This document shows, piece after piece, positions 14,338-21,603 of a stretch of DNA of 30,946 bases; within the stretch, counting starts at the first letter, position 1, and the number at the start of each line of letters is the position of its first letter. Location of the stretch: the NCBI GenBank assembly GCA_041666425.1, contig JBAYHA010000002.1, forward strand, positions 1-30,946, in the 5' to 3' direction. The stretch is from JBAYHA01 sp041666425 (GTDB taxonomy: Bacteria; Patescibacteriota; Patescibacteriia; UBA11705; JABHMO01). The position numbers and the translations under genes were made by a program. The notes beneath the pieces were generated by a model. The model ran no database searches. It was given only the letters and a program-made list of their open reading frames with translations, and was not told where the DNA came from.

Positions 14338-14433
14338 ATGACTTATTATTGCGAACACATAACCAAAGAATTTCAAGAAAATTGGGATGAAATAGAAAAA
14401 TTTGGATATGAAAGAATATTTATAAAAGAATAA
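14338..14433 (+). CDS. Possible 31-residue ORF
   Basis: An ATG directly after a plausible promoter opens a short frame, MTYYCEHITKEFQENW onward, ending in FIKE and TAA. It is acidic/aromatic and matches no family I know. It could be a real microprotein, a leader peptide for the gene 12 bases downstream, or a remnant. The evidence is only its position and promoter. Confidence 0.3.
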   Translation: MTYYCEHITKEFQENWDEIEKFGYERIFIKE

Positions 14434-14444
14434 AAAGTAATTTT

Positions 14445-14876
14445 ATGCCTGAATTTGATCTTGACCAAGAAGAGTTAGAAATAAAAGAGAACAGCAAGAT
14501 AATACCTTGGTGGCAAAGGTTTTTAATGAAATTTTTTCCAAAATATTTCTTCAAAATCTATGCGGACAAAATAAATGTTAATAGTGATGACATTGAATTG
14601 TCTTCCAACCTTTTTGAAAATAAAAAAATTCATATTCAGCCATTGAGCGGAGGTTCGCGCGGTTTTATCTTAACTTTGGATAATAAATTAACATTATGGT
14701 TTTATCAAAATGGTAATCATTTTGAATATGATGGATTTGAAATGGGAGAATATGAAGATTTGGATATTTTGCAAAATGTTGCGGGATTTGACGCTTTAAA
14801 AAATATGGGGCCAATCTCAAAAGAAGAAAGTGATTATTACAATAATCCTGATAATTTTAAAAAATACCAAAAATAA
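14445..14876 (+). CDS. Unknown cytoplasmic protein, upstream partner of the nuclease gene
   Basis: 143 residues, not recognised. The start is acidic (MPEFDLDQEELEIKE). An amphipathic basic-aromatic stretch follows (WWQRFLMKFFPKYFFKIYADK, about 22-42) that could touch a membrane or a partner. The middle is beta-rich (ILTLDNKLTLWFYQNG), and the tail is Asp/Asn/Tyr-rich. There is no signal peptide and no cysteine. It is 8 nt upstream of the nuclease gene and probably co-transcribed, so a joint role is possible. Confidence 0.6.
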   Translation: MPEFDLDQEELEIKENSKIIPWWQRFLMKFFPKYFFKIYADKINVNSDDIELSSNLFENKKIHIQPLSGGSRGFILTLDNKLTLWFYQNGNHFEYDGFEMGEYEDLDILQNVAGFDALKNMGPISKEESDYYNNPDNFKKYQK

Positions 14877-14884
14877 TTTAAATT

Positions 14885-15697
14885 ATGTCCGAATATTATC
14901 AATCTCAAAGAACTCGCGGATTATACGATCCCAAATCAAAACAAGCATTCAAATTATCCCGCAGCAAACTGGATTTATTTTTAAACTGTCCGCGATGTTT
15001 TTATCTCGACAGAAAATTGGGTGTCGGCCGACCGCCGGGATTTCCTTTTGCGTTGAATTCAGCGGTGGATCACCTTTTGAAATTGGAATTTGATATTCAT
15101 CGTGCCAATGGAAGCAAACATCCGCTGATCGAAAAATATAATGTTGACGCGCGACCGATTCCGCACAATGATTTAGATAAATGGCGACATAATTTTACCG
15201 GCGTTCAATCTTTGCATCAGAAAACTAATTTGTTAATTTTTGGGGCGATTGATGATCTTTGGCAAAATTCTAATGGCGAATATATTGTCGTTGATTACAA
15301 AGCAACTTCAAAAGATGGCCAAATTACAGAATTAAATCAAGATTGGCAAATTGGTTACAAAAGACAAATGGAAATTTATCAATGGCTCCTTCGTCGCAAT
15401 GGACTGAAAGTTTCCGATACCGGATATTTTGTTTATTGTAACGGTCGAACTGACCGCGAGGCTTTTGACGGCAAATTGGATTTTGAAGTTACGCTTATTC
15501 CGTATCACGGAAATGATTCTTGGGTTGAAAAAACAATTATTGACGCACACAAATGTTTGAAAAGTGACAAAATTCCAAAAGCAAATAAGGAATGCGATTA
15601 TTGCAGTTATGTTGAGGCGGCAAAAAAACAACTGAGCAATGAAGCAACTGAGCAATCTAGCAAGAAGAGGAAGCAGTTGAGTTTGCTTGTGGAATAA
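14885..15697 (+). CDS. PD-(D/E)XK nuclease, Cas4/RecB-like
   Basis: 270 residues. N-terminal LSRSKLDLFLNCPRCFYL is the usual opening of RecB/Cas4-like nucleases. The catalytic core is GAIDDLW (Asp123/Asp124) then VVDYKA with Asp137-x-Lys139, and QMEIYQW (Gln161, Tyr165) is the following helix motif. Cys35, Cys38, Cys237 and Cys240 could hold an Fe-S cluster or zinc; Cas4/AddB usually have one N-terminal and three C-terminal cysteines, so this is a two-plus-two arrangement. No CRISPR array or cas1/cas2 is near. The last 20 residues (NEATEQSSKKRKQ) are encoded by a 12-bp direct repeat and look like added sequence. Its true substrate is unknown. Confidence 0.8.
   Translation: MSEYYQSQRTRGLYDPKSKQAFKLSRSKLDLFLNCPRCFYLDRKLGVGRPPGFPFALNSAVDHLLKLEFDIHRANGSKHPLIEKYNVDARPIPHNDLDKWRHNFTGVQSLHQKTNLLIFGAIDDLWQNSNGEYIVVDYKATSKDGQITELNQDWQIGYKRQMEIYQWLLRRNGLKVSDTGYFVYCNGRTDREAFDGKLDFEVTLIPYHGNDSWVEKTIIDAHKCLKSDKIPKANKECDYCSYVEAAKKQLSNEATEQSSKKRKQLSLLVE
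15629..15656. repeat. 12-bp direct repeat at the nuclease 3' end
   Basis: CAACTGAGCAAT occurs at 15629-15640 and again at 15645-15656, inside the last codons of the nuclease gene. Confidence 0.6.
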
Positions 15698-15733
15698 TTT
15701 TTAATAAATATTTTAGGACAAACAAAAATCCAC

Positions 15734-15853
15734 TTTGTCATTTCGACCAACGTGGCTTGCCCTGTCGAATGACAGGGAGAAATCTTTTTTAAATTGTAAA
15801 CCAATAATCGACTTTTTTTGAAAAGATTCCTCGATTACACTCGGAATGACAAA
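15734..15853. repeat. MITE-like imperfect inverted repeat, copy 1
   Basis: The left arm begins TTGTCATTTCGACC and reaches GAGAAATCTTTTTT; the right arm runs AAAAGATTCCTCG to CGGAATGACAAAA. It fills the gap between the nuclease and the GNAT gene. The same design is at 22811-22948. It encodes no protein, so it would need a transposase from elsewhere if mobile. Confidence 0.7.
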
Positions 15854-15890
15854 ATTGGTTTACTCGAGATGACAACAATAAATAAAATTT

Positions 15891-16358
15891 ATGCCACAAA
15901 TAATAAAAGCCAATAGTTCAAACATTTCAGAAATAAAACCATTAGTTTTGTTATTGCGAAGAGAAGATAACGAAGAAACTGATGAAGAATTAACGGCCAG
16001 TTTGCAAAAAGCAATTGAAAATAATTTGCTTTTGGTTGCGGTTGAACAAGAAAGGGTGGTTGGTTATATTTTGGGAGAATTTTTTGGACAGACACAAGTT
16101 AATTTTCCAAATTCAATTTTTATCTCAGAACTTTTTGTTTTACCTGAATTCCGCAGTCAAGGAATTGGTAAAAATTTGGTTCGTTCCTTTTTGTCACAAA
16201 AATATCCTGAAGAATATGAATATTTTTCGCTGTCGCATGATCCAGAAGAAGAACATTTATCCAAATATTATGAAAATTTCGGTTTTGTTTTGACCGGAAA
16301 TGTTTTGACCGGAAAGACAAAAAGTGGCAATATAATGATGCGTCGTGCGAGAGTTTAA
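15891..16358 (+). CDS. GNAT-family N-acetyltransferase
   Basis: 155 residues. Motif A with the acetyl-CoA pyrophosphate loop reads LFVLPEFRSQGIGKNLV, following a beta strand with VAVEQERVVGYILGEF. The C-terminal YYENFGF is the usual motif B. GNAT enzymes acetylate small molecules, antibiotics or protein N-termini; the substrate cannot be told from the sequence. It lies just downstream of a MITE-like repeat, and the promoter of the next gene begins inside its stop region. Confidence 0.82.
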   Translation: MPQIIKANSSNISEIKPLVLLLRREDNEETDEELTASLQKAIENNLLLVAVEQERVVGYILGEFFGQTQVNFPNSIFISELFVLPEFRSQGIGKNLVRSFLSQKYPEEYEYFSLSHDPEEEHLSKYYENFGFVLTGNVLTGKTKSGNIMMRRARV

Positions 16359-16383
16359 CAAATTGTAAAAAATCCGCTATAAT
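16355..16383 (+). promoter_or_regulatory. Promoter of the peroxiredoxin-like gene
   Basis: TTAACA (16355-16360), 17 nt, TATAAT (16378-16383). The -35 overlaps the GNAT stop codon. A perfect palindrome GCATTAATGC (16390-16399) sits near the predicted start, a possible operator site. Confidence 0.6.
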
Positions 16384-16406
16384 ATAAGGGCATTAATGCA
16401 CTAATT

Positions 16407-16862
16407 ATGCCCCCATTTCCGATAATTTTTGCCAGCGATAATAATCCTTTTAATTTAACTAATTGGGCCAAAAACAGGTTTTTGGTCTTGATTTTTTATC
16501 GTGGAATTTGGTGCAATTCATGCAAAAAGCAGTTAAAAGAAACAAATGAGCATTTAACTGAATTTGAAAATTTGCAAAGTAAGGTCGTGGCCGTTTCCGC
16601 TGACACGGCATTTAAAGCTAGCCTCATGAAAACTTTTTTGAAGTTAAAATATCCAGTTTTAGCTGATCATAAATTAGAATTGATAAAACTGTTTCAATTA
16701 GAAATCTTGGAAAAAGAAAACTGGATCGCCAAACCGGCTGTTCTGATTTTTGACCAAGAGGGAATTAAGGTTTTTGAATATATTGGCAAAGACCACGAAG
16801 ACAGACCTTCAATTGAGGCCATACTGACAAAGTTAAAAGATTTAAATTTAGCGAAAATTTAG
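16407..16862 (+). CDS. Peroxiredoxin-like (AhpC/TSA, thioredoxin fold) protein
   Basis: 151 residues. LIFYRGIWCNSC, with Cys36 and Cys39, matches the active-site region of the AhpC/TSA-like group (FYRGxWCxxC), and VVAVSADT and YPVLADH are the following conserved strands. It probably reduces peroxides or acts as a thiol-disulfide oxidoreductase in the cytoplasm; there is no signal peptide. It has its own promoter and a terminator that overlaps the next promoter. Confidence 0.8.
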   Translation: MPPFPIIFASDNNPFNLTNWAKNRFLVLIFYRGIWCNSCKKQLKETNEHLTEFENLQSKVVAVSADTAFKASLMKTFLKLKYPVLADHKLELIKLFQLEILEKENWIAKPAVLIFDQEGIKVFEYIGKDHEDRPSIEAILTKLKDLNLAKI

Positions 16863-16885
16863 TTTGTATTTATCCAAATTTAGAT

Positions 16886-16920
16886 AAAAAACGGCTAATA
16901 TTGACAAAATGCCGTTTTTT
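16886..16920 (+). terminator. Terminator of the peroxiredoxin-like gene, containing the next gene's -35 box
   Basis: AAAAAACGGC (16886-16895) pairs with GCCGTTTTTT (16911-16920) around a 15-nt loop. The loop contains TTGACA, the -35 of the helicase promoter. Confidence 0.75.
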
Positions 16921-16929
16921 TGTTATAAT
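16901..16929 (+). promoter_or_regulatory. Consensus sigma70 promoter of the DEIH helicase
   Basis: TTGACA (16901-16906), 17 nt, TATAAT (16924-16929) with TG one base upstream of the -10. Both hexamers are perfect, the only such case in this window. The predicted start is near 16936. Confidence 0.85.
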
Positions 16930-16977
16930 TAAGAGTTAGTCGAACATTAACAATTAACGAAATTTTTGGAGGATATC

Positions 16978-19275
16978 ATGTCAAAAAGACCTGGTCGTAT
17001 TATTATCGTCGCCCCGATGCGCGCCCATTGCGAAACCGTTAAGAATATTTTTCTTAACGCAGAAAAGTTTGAGACATTTTTGTCCAAACATCAGGAGAAT
17101 GATCTGTTGGACATTATTGAACTCGACGAAACCTTTGGCCTCGTAGGAGGCACGGGAATTGGTAAAACTGCTTTTATTAAAGATATTTGTGCTTGGCATT
17201 TTGGTGAAAATTTCGATTTCGATATTGTTACAAGAGATGAAGAAGCCACGGCCGCCACTTGGAAATGTCCAGTGTTGGTGGTAACTGTTGGCATCGCGCT
17301 CAATTGGTTCAAGTCCGGAGAGATCCGCGACGAGGACATTTTGATCTTTGATGAGATTCATCTTACAAGCGCTCAAGCTGAGTTGTGTCTGGCTTTGGCC
17401 AAACATCGTGGAATGAAAGTCAATTGGCTTTCGGCCACGGTCGATCACGAAGTTTATGCGGAATATTTGCAAACAGATAAAGTGATCGTGGTCAACAGCT
17501 TTGACAAAAGTAAAAAAGCTGAAGTCAAAAGCTATCAGTTTTCTTATCGTTATAGTTACAATCCAGATATCATCTCGACAAGAGAGCCCTGGATTGACTA
17601 TTTGATGTCCAAGACTAGCTTTCTCGATCAGGTAAAAGAAGGAAAGCGCGGCGTGGCCGTGTTTTTGCCAACGCGCGCTCAATGCGAAGAGATGGCCACC
17701 AAGTATCGTTCGGATGAAATTTATACCGACTTCTACCACGGTGGCGAATTGGCGACGAAATTGCAGGATTTTATCCTCGGCAATGTGCCAAAGCCGTTCA
17801 TCATTTTTATGACCACGGCGGGAAGTTCGTCACTCAATCTGAGTGGGCTGGACACTGTCGTAATCATTGATTCTATCTGGAATGAACGAATTAGCATTAG
17901 CGGTACCAAGATGTTGGATCGCGGAATGCTCGGTTCGAATGAAATTATTCAGATGATGGGCCGTGTAAATGGTCGAGTGGCCAATGGGCAAGTCATTTTT
18001 CTCAGCGAAAGAACCATCGATTTTGAAAACCTAAGACTGGAAAGTCCTAAGTTTGTTCTCGGTGGAAACATCGAAAATTTGGTGATGATTTTGGCCAAAA
18101 TGAGGATTAATTTTGAAGATATTTCGCTAATTACAAAGATTGACAAAGTTCAGTATGATGCTGCTCTGCGTTTGTTAAAAACGCGAAAATTGATTGAGCC
18201 AAGCAATCGCTTGACCAAGTATGGCGAAGCGGTCATTAAGTTGCCGACCTCGCGAGTTTGGGCCGAACATATTGTTAAAGCCAGTGATACGCTCGAGCCG
18301 ATTGTTACGATGATTGCGGCTTGTCCGTCAATTGAAGCCATGATTAAGAACAAAGATGATGGAATGGAATGGGGTGAATTTCTGGTAGAGAACAATGACT
18401 TCCTGACTAAGTACAATATCGTCAAAGAATTCCTTTATGGTTTTGTGCGAATGAAGCACAGCGCTTCCGGACGAGAGGTCCAGTTCTTTGGCGATTACTT
18501 TGGCTGGTGCAAGGAAAAGAACCTGCACCCAAAGCAAATTCAGGAAGCGGTTCTTGGTTTGAACGCCATCTGTCGAGCTCTCGACATTGATCTTCAGGAT
18601 GCCATTGATGGGATGCAATTCCCAGATTTGACTCCGGGATTGATCAAGGAATTCGAAGTTCTAATGGTAAAAGTTGGCGCCATGACGGTGGCTGATTACC
18701 GACATCTTGACGGATTTACAATTTATGGAAACAACCGACTTGGCGTGGCTAAGAAGTTTCCGAAGATTGGTATTTCCTCGGTTTTTCGTGGTATTCATAT
18801 GTTGGAGGGCGTTTCTCTTTCTGACGAAGTTATGTTGGAATGTGCGGAACGCGTTTTGTTCCTGGAATACTCGTACAGTTTCAAAACATATGAGTATCAG
18901 ATTCTGTTGTTTGGTCGTGATTTTGCCAGAATTACTACGGAAAAACCACTGGTTGAATCGGATACACCAAAACCGGTTGTGAAGCCGGTTCCTGATCTTA
19001 ACGCAAAACCAGCTTTTACTCCGGTTGTTTTCCCAACAATGGAAAGAAAAGCTAATGAGCAGGAGGCTCGGGTGGCTTTTGCCAAAGCAATTCTGGAAAC
19101 TCCGTCAGTATTTTTGACGCAAAAAGAAATTTTGTACGTGATGCAATCATGGCGGATGTTGAAACAGAATGACAAAGAGAAAAAGATGTTTTATTTCTTA
19201 GCTCGTTATGGAATTTATAATAAGGAAAGTTTCGATCTGGCGCGAAAACGGGGAGTAATTTCCATCTTTGCCTAG
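16978..19275 (+). CDS. DEIH-box SF2 (HrpA/NS3-like) helicase
   Basis: 765 residues. ATPase and helicase motifs in order: I, GGTGIGKT (57-64); II, DEIH (125-128); III, SAT (152-154); IV, VAVFLPTRAQ; V, TTAGSSSLNLSGLDTVVI; VI, QMMGRVNGR. A winged-helix/ratchet-like region follows (YDAALRLLKTRKLIEPSNRLTKYGEAVIKLP), as in DEAH RNA helicases, then about 300 residues I cannot assign, with a Pro-rich linker (KPVVKPVPDLNAKP) before the C-terminal helices. Compared with HrpA it lacks the recognisable OB-fold end. The ATG at 16978 is fixed by GGAGG five bases before it. Codons are visibly richer in G/C at third positions and free of the A/T runs typical of neighbours, suggesting high expression or transfer. 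RNA unwinding is inferred from the family. Confidence 0.85.
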   Translation: MSKRPGRIIIVAPMRAHCETVKNIFLNAEKFETFLSKHQENDLLDIIELDETFGLVGGTGIGKTAFIKDICAWHFGENFDFDIVTRDEEATAATWKCPVLVVTVGIALNWFKSGEIRDEDILIFDEIHLTSAQAELCLALAKHRGMKVNWLSATVDHEVYAEYLQTDKVIVVNSFDKSKKAEVKSYQFSYRYSYNPDIISTREPWIDYLMSKTSFLDQVKEGKRGVAVFLPTRAQCEEMATKYRSDEIYTDFYHGGELATKLQDFILGNVPKPFIIFMTTAGSSSLNLSGLDTVVIIDSIWNERISISGTKMLDRGMLGSNEIIQMMGRVNGRVANGQVIFLSERTIDFENLRLESPKFVLGGNIENLVMILAKMRINFEDISLITKIDKVQYDAALRLLKTRKLIEPSNRLTKYGEAVIKLPTSRVWAEHIVKASDTLEPIVTMIAACPSIEAMIKNKDDGMEWGEFLVENNDFLTKYNIVKEFLYGFVRMKHSASGREVQFFGDYFGWCKEKNLHPKQIQEAVLGLNAICRALDIDLQDAIDGMQFPDLTPGLIKEFEVLMVKVGAMTVADYRHLDGFTIYGNNRLGVAKKFPKIGISSVFRGIHMLEGVSLSDEVMLECAERVLFLEYSYSFKTYEYQILLFGRDFARITTEKPLVESDTPKPVVKPVPDLNAKPAFTPVVFPTMERKANEQEARVAFAKAILETPSVFLTQKEILYVMQSWRMLKQNDKEKKMFYFLARYGIYNKESFDLARKRGVISIFA

Positions 19276-19283
19276 TACACATG

Positions 19284-19312
19284 GACAGCAATTCACAAAT
19301 TGCTGTCTTTTT
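19284..19312 (+). terminator. Terminator of the helicase gene
   Basis: A 10-bp perfect stem, GACAGCAATT with AATTGCTGTC, around CACA, then TTTTT. The right arm also supplies the -35 of the queA promoter. Confidence 0.9.
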
Positions 19313-19328
19313 ATTTTTATGCTATATT
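19300..19328 (+). promoter_or_regulatory. Promoter of queA, extended -10
   Basis: TTGCTG (19300-19305) within the terminator arm, 17 nt, TATATT (19323-19328) with TG upstream of the -10. Confidence 0.6.
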
Positions 19329-19365
19329 TACATAAGGAAAAGTTTAAATTATTTTCATTTTGGTC

Positions 19366-20418
19366 ATGAAACTGGCATTATTTAATTACGACTTACCAAA
19401 TAAATTTATTGCCCAAAAGCCCGCGTCTCCGCGCGATTCGGCCAAACTTTTGGTTTATGACAAAAAATCAAAAAAAACAGTTCATGACACTTTTTTAAAT
19501 TTGGATAAATATCTTAGAAAAGGCGATGTTTTGGTTTTTAATGATTCAAAAGTTTTTCCGGCCAGATTATTTGGCAACAAGGAAAGCGGTGGTAAGGCCG
19601 AATTTTTATTTTTAAAAGAATTGGCAAATTCGCAATGGGAAGTTTTGATCGGTTCCCGAAATCCATTAATTGGTACCAAATATATTTTCCCTAACAAATT
19701 AATGGCCGAAATTGTGGCCAAAATTCCGGGTAAAAGTTGGTTGGTAAAATTTAATAAAAGTAATTCAGAAATAAAAAAAACTTTGGTAAAATTCGGTCAC
19801 ATGCCATTACCGCCGTATATCAAAAACGATTCAACCGAAAAAAAGTTGCAAGAACAGTATCAAACAATTTATGCCAAAAAATCGGGCAGTGCCGCCGCAC
19901 CAACGGCTGGTTTGCATTTTACGGAAAGATTATTAAAGAAATTAAAAAAAGTTGGTGTGCAAATGGAATTCGTAACCTTGCATGTCGGATTGGGAACATT
20001 CAATTCCGTGGATACCGAAAATATTGAAGATTATGAAATTCATTCAGAACGAGTGGAAGTTTCCGCAAAAACCATGAAAAATTTAATGAAAGCAAAAAAA
20101 GAAAATAAAAGAATTATCGCCGTTGGGACAACTTCGGTAAGAACATTAGAAGCGATTTTTGCGAATTATCCAAATACAAAATCTGAAAATATTGATCGGG
20201 AAGTAAAAATATTTATTTATCCGGGATACAAATTTAAATTCGTTGATGCCATAATTACCAATTTTCATTTACCAAAATCATCTTTGTTAATGTTAGTTTC
20301 CGCTTTCGTCGGTCGCAAAAAAATTTTGGATTTATACGAAATTGCCAAAAGTAAAAATTACAGATTTTTTAGTTTTGGGGATGGCATGTTTCTTACAACT
20401 GACCAACAGACCAACTGA
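19366..20418 (+). CDS. queA: S-adenosylmethionine:tRNA ribosyltransferase-isomerase
   Basis: 350 residues, the usual length. The start MKLALFNYDLPNKFIAQKP, then DSAKLLVYD, VFNDSKVFPARL, SGSAAAPTAGLHFT, VTLHVGLGTF and TNFHLPKSSLLMLVSAF are diagnostic of QueA. It transfers and rearranges the ribose of SAM onto preQ1-modified tRNA, giving epoxyqueuosine and releasing adenine and methionine. The tgt gene that places preQ1 is not in this window. A TTG six bases upstream is in frame, but the ATG at 19366 gives the family N-terminus. The last codons lie in an 8-bp tandem microrepeat, so the final few residues (TTDQQTN) may not be ancestral. Confidence 0.95.
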   Translation: MKLALFNYDLPNKFIAQKPASPRDSAKLLVYDKKSKKTVHDTFLNLDKYLRKGDVLVFNDSKVFPARLFGNKESGGKAEFLFLKELANSQWEVLIGSRNPLIGTKYIFPNKLMAEIVAKIPGKSWLVKFNKSNSEIKKTLVKFGHMPLPPYIKNDSTEKKLQEQYQTIYAKKSGSAAAPTAGLHFTERLLKKLKKVGVQMEFVTLHVGLGTFNSVDTENIEDYEIHSERVEVSAKTMKNLMKAKKENKRIIAVGTTSVRTLEAIFANYPNTKSENIDREVKIFIYPGYKFKFVDAIITNFHLPKSSLLMLVSAFVGRKKILDLYEIAKSKNYRFFSFGDGMFLTTDQQTN

Positions 20419-20430
20419 TCAATTAGACAA
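20399..20430. repeat. Four imperfect 8-bp tandem units across the queA stop
   Basis: CTGACCAA, CAGACCAA, CTGATCAA and TTAGACAA follow one another; the TGA stop of queA (20416-20418) is in the third unit. Confidence 0.6.
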
Positions 20431-20443
20431 AAGAATAGTAATT

Positions 20444-20514
20444 TTCGTAGCATTCGTAGCTTTATTATTCGTAGATTAGTAGTATTCGAAGCTCAGTTAT
20501 TAGAAGATTCGTAG
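20444..20514. repeat. ATTCGTAG-type intergenic repeat array, copy 2
   Basis: TCGTAGCATTCGTAGC, ATTATTCGTAGATTAG, TAGTATTCGAAGC and AGATTCGTAG run in the same order and spacing as in the block before the fusion gene (about 11790-11870). A short ATCCC/GGGAT hairpin follows at 20537-20549. Confidence 0.65.
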
Positions 20515-20563
20515 TCAAAAACTTTATCACTAAGTGATCCCTTCGGGATAAACTACCATATTT

Positions 20564-21601
20564 ATGCAACAAAGCTCATTAATTCAAAATAACAAGCAGG
20601 AAATTGAAATTTTGGAAACAAAAAAAGAAATTAAATCAAATAACACAATAAAAAAAACTATGAAAAATAAATATATAAAAGATTTAAAAACCGGAGATTA
20701 TTTGGAACAGGAACTTTTTGCAGTCAAAATGGTTCGTTTGGGTATTACCGCCGGTGGTAAAAATTATTTGGATTTAAATCTGGTTGACAAAACCGGCGAG
20801 GTAAATGCCAAAATTTGGGCTGACAATCTCAAGAATTGTCCAATGCCGGAAGTTGATGAAATTATTGGCGTTTATGGTTCCGTAGAGGAGTTCAAAGACA
20901 AAAAACAGATTAATATTACAGGAATAGAAAAGAATTTAGCTTATAGCTTGACTGATTTTTTGCCAACGACAGAACGAAATCAAGATGAAATGTGGTCAGT
21001 TGTTGCAAAAACCATTAAAAATATAAAAAATAAAGATTTAAAAAAGTTATTGGATAATATTTTTAACGATGAAATGATTGAAAAATTTAAAAATTCTCCG
21101 GGCGCTGAACATATTCATCATGCGTATCTTGGCGGACTTCTAGAGCATGTTGTGGAAATGTTGACCTTGGCCAAAACAACGGTCGAACTTTATCCGCAAA
21201 TTAATGATGATTTGTTAAATGCCGGAATTATTTTGCATGATCTTGGCAAACTTGAAGAATATACTGTTGGTAATTCAATAAATCGATCTGTAATTGGAAA
21301 TTTGGTTGGTCATTTGATTTTAGGGACAACTTTTGTGGACAAAGAAATGGCAAAGATAAAAAGTTTTCCGGAAAATTTGCGGGCAAAGATTTTAAATATG
21401 CTTATTTCGCATCATGAACGTCCGGAATTCGGTTCACCGGTTCGACCAATGACTTTTGAAGCCGTAGCGTTGACTTATATTGATAATTTATCGGCTAAAA
21501 TAAATACGGCTGACAAGGTGTACAAAGAAAATGAAAAAAATTCCGAACTGGAATTTTCCGATAAAAATTTTGCGCTTGATGCAAAAATGTATTTGCAATA
21601 A
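20564..21601 (+). CDS. YhaM-like 3'-5' exoribonuclease (OB-fold plus HD domain)
   Basis: 345 residues from the first ATG. An OB-fold nucleic-acid-binding domain (about 38-125, starting YIKDLKTGDYLEQ) is followed by an HD metal-dependent phosphohydrolase domain with HHAYLGGLLEH (185-195), HD at 225-226 in LHDLGK, and SHHER. This is the layout of YhaM, a 3'-5' exonuclease acting on RNA and single-stranded DNA. The first 32 residues are low-complexity Lys/Glu/Asn-rich, and YhaM proteins usually begin near KNKYIKDL, so the ATG at 20660 is an alternative start. It lies two bases upstream of a glycosyltransferase gene, probably co-transcribed for compactness rather than function. Confidence 0.85.
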   Translation: MQQSSLIQNNKQEIEILETKKEIKSNNTIKKTMKNKYIKDLKTGDYLEQELFAVKMVRLGITAGGKNYLDLNLVDKTGEVNAKIWADNLKNCPMPEVDEIIGVYGSVEEFKDKKQINITGIEKNLAYSLTDFLPTTERNQDEMWSVVAKTIKNIKNKDLKKLLDNIFNDEMIEKFKNSPGAEHIHHAYLGGLLEHVVEMLTLAKTTVELYPQINDDLLNAGIILHDLGKLEEYTVGNSINRSVIGNLVGHLILGTTFVDKEMAKIKSFPENLRAKILNMLISHHERPEFGSPVRPMTFEAVALTYIDNLSAKINTADKVYKENEKNSELEFSDKNFALDAKMYLQ

Positions 21602-21603
21602 TT

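Noticed and set aside
14885..15697. Calling the nuclease Cas4 as part of a CRISPR system
   Set aside because: No repeat-spacer array or cas1/cas2 is present, and the cysteine arrangement is not the standard Cas4 one.
16981..17739. A 252-codon open frame on the minus strand inside the helicase gene
   Set aside because: It is fully antisense to conserved helicase motifs, has no promoter or ribosome site, and no protein family resemblance; it reflects the G/C-richer codons of the real gene.
19329..19365. A preQ1 riboswitch in the queA leader
   Set aside because: The leader is only about 30 nt, A/T-rich and shows no stem-loop with the C-rich preQ1 pocket.
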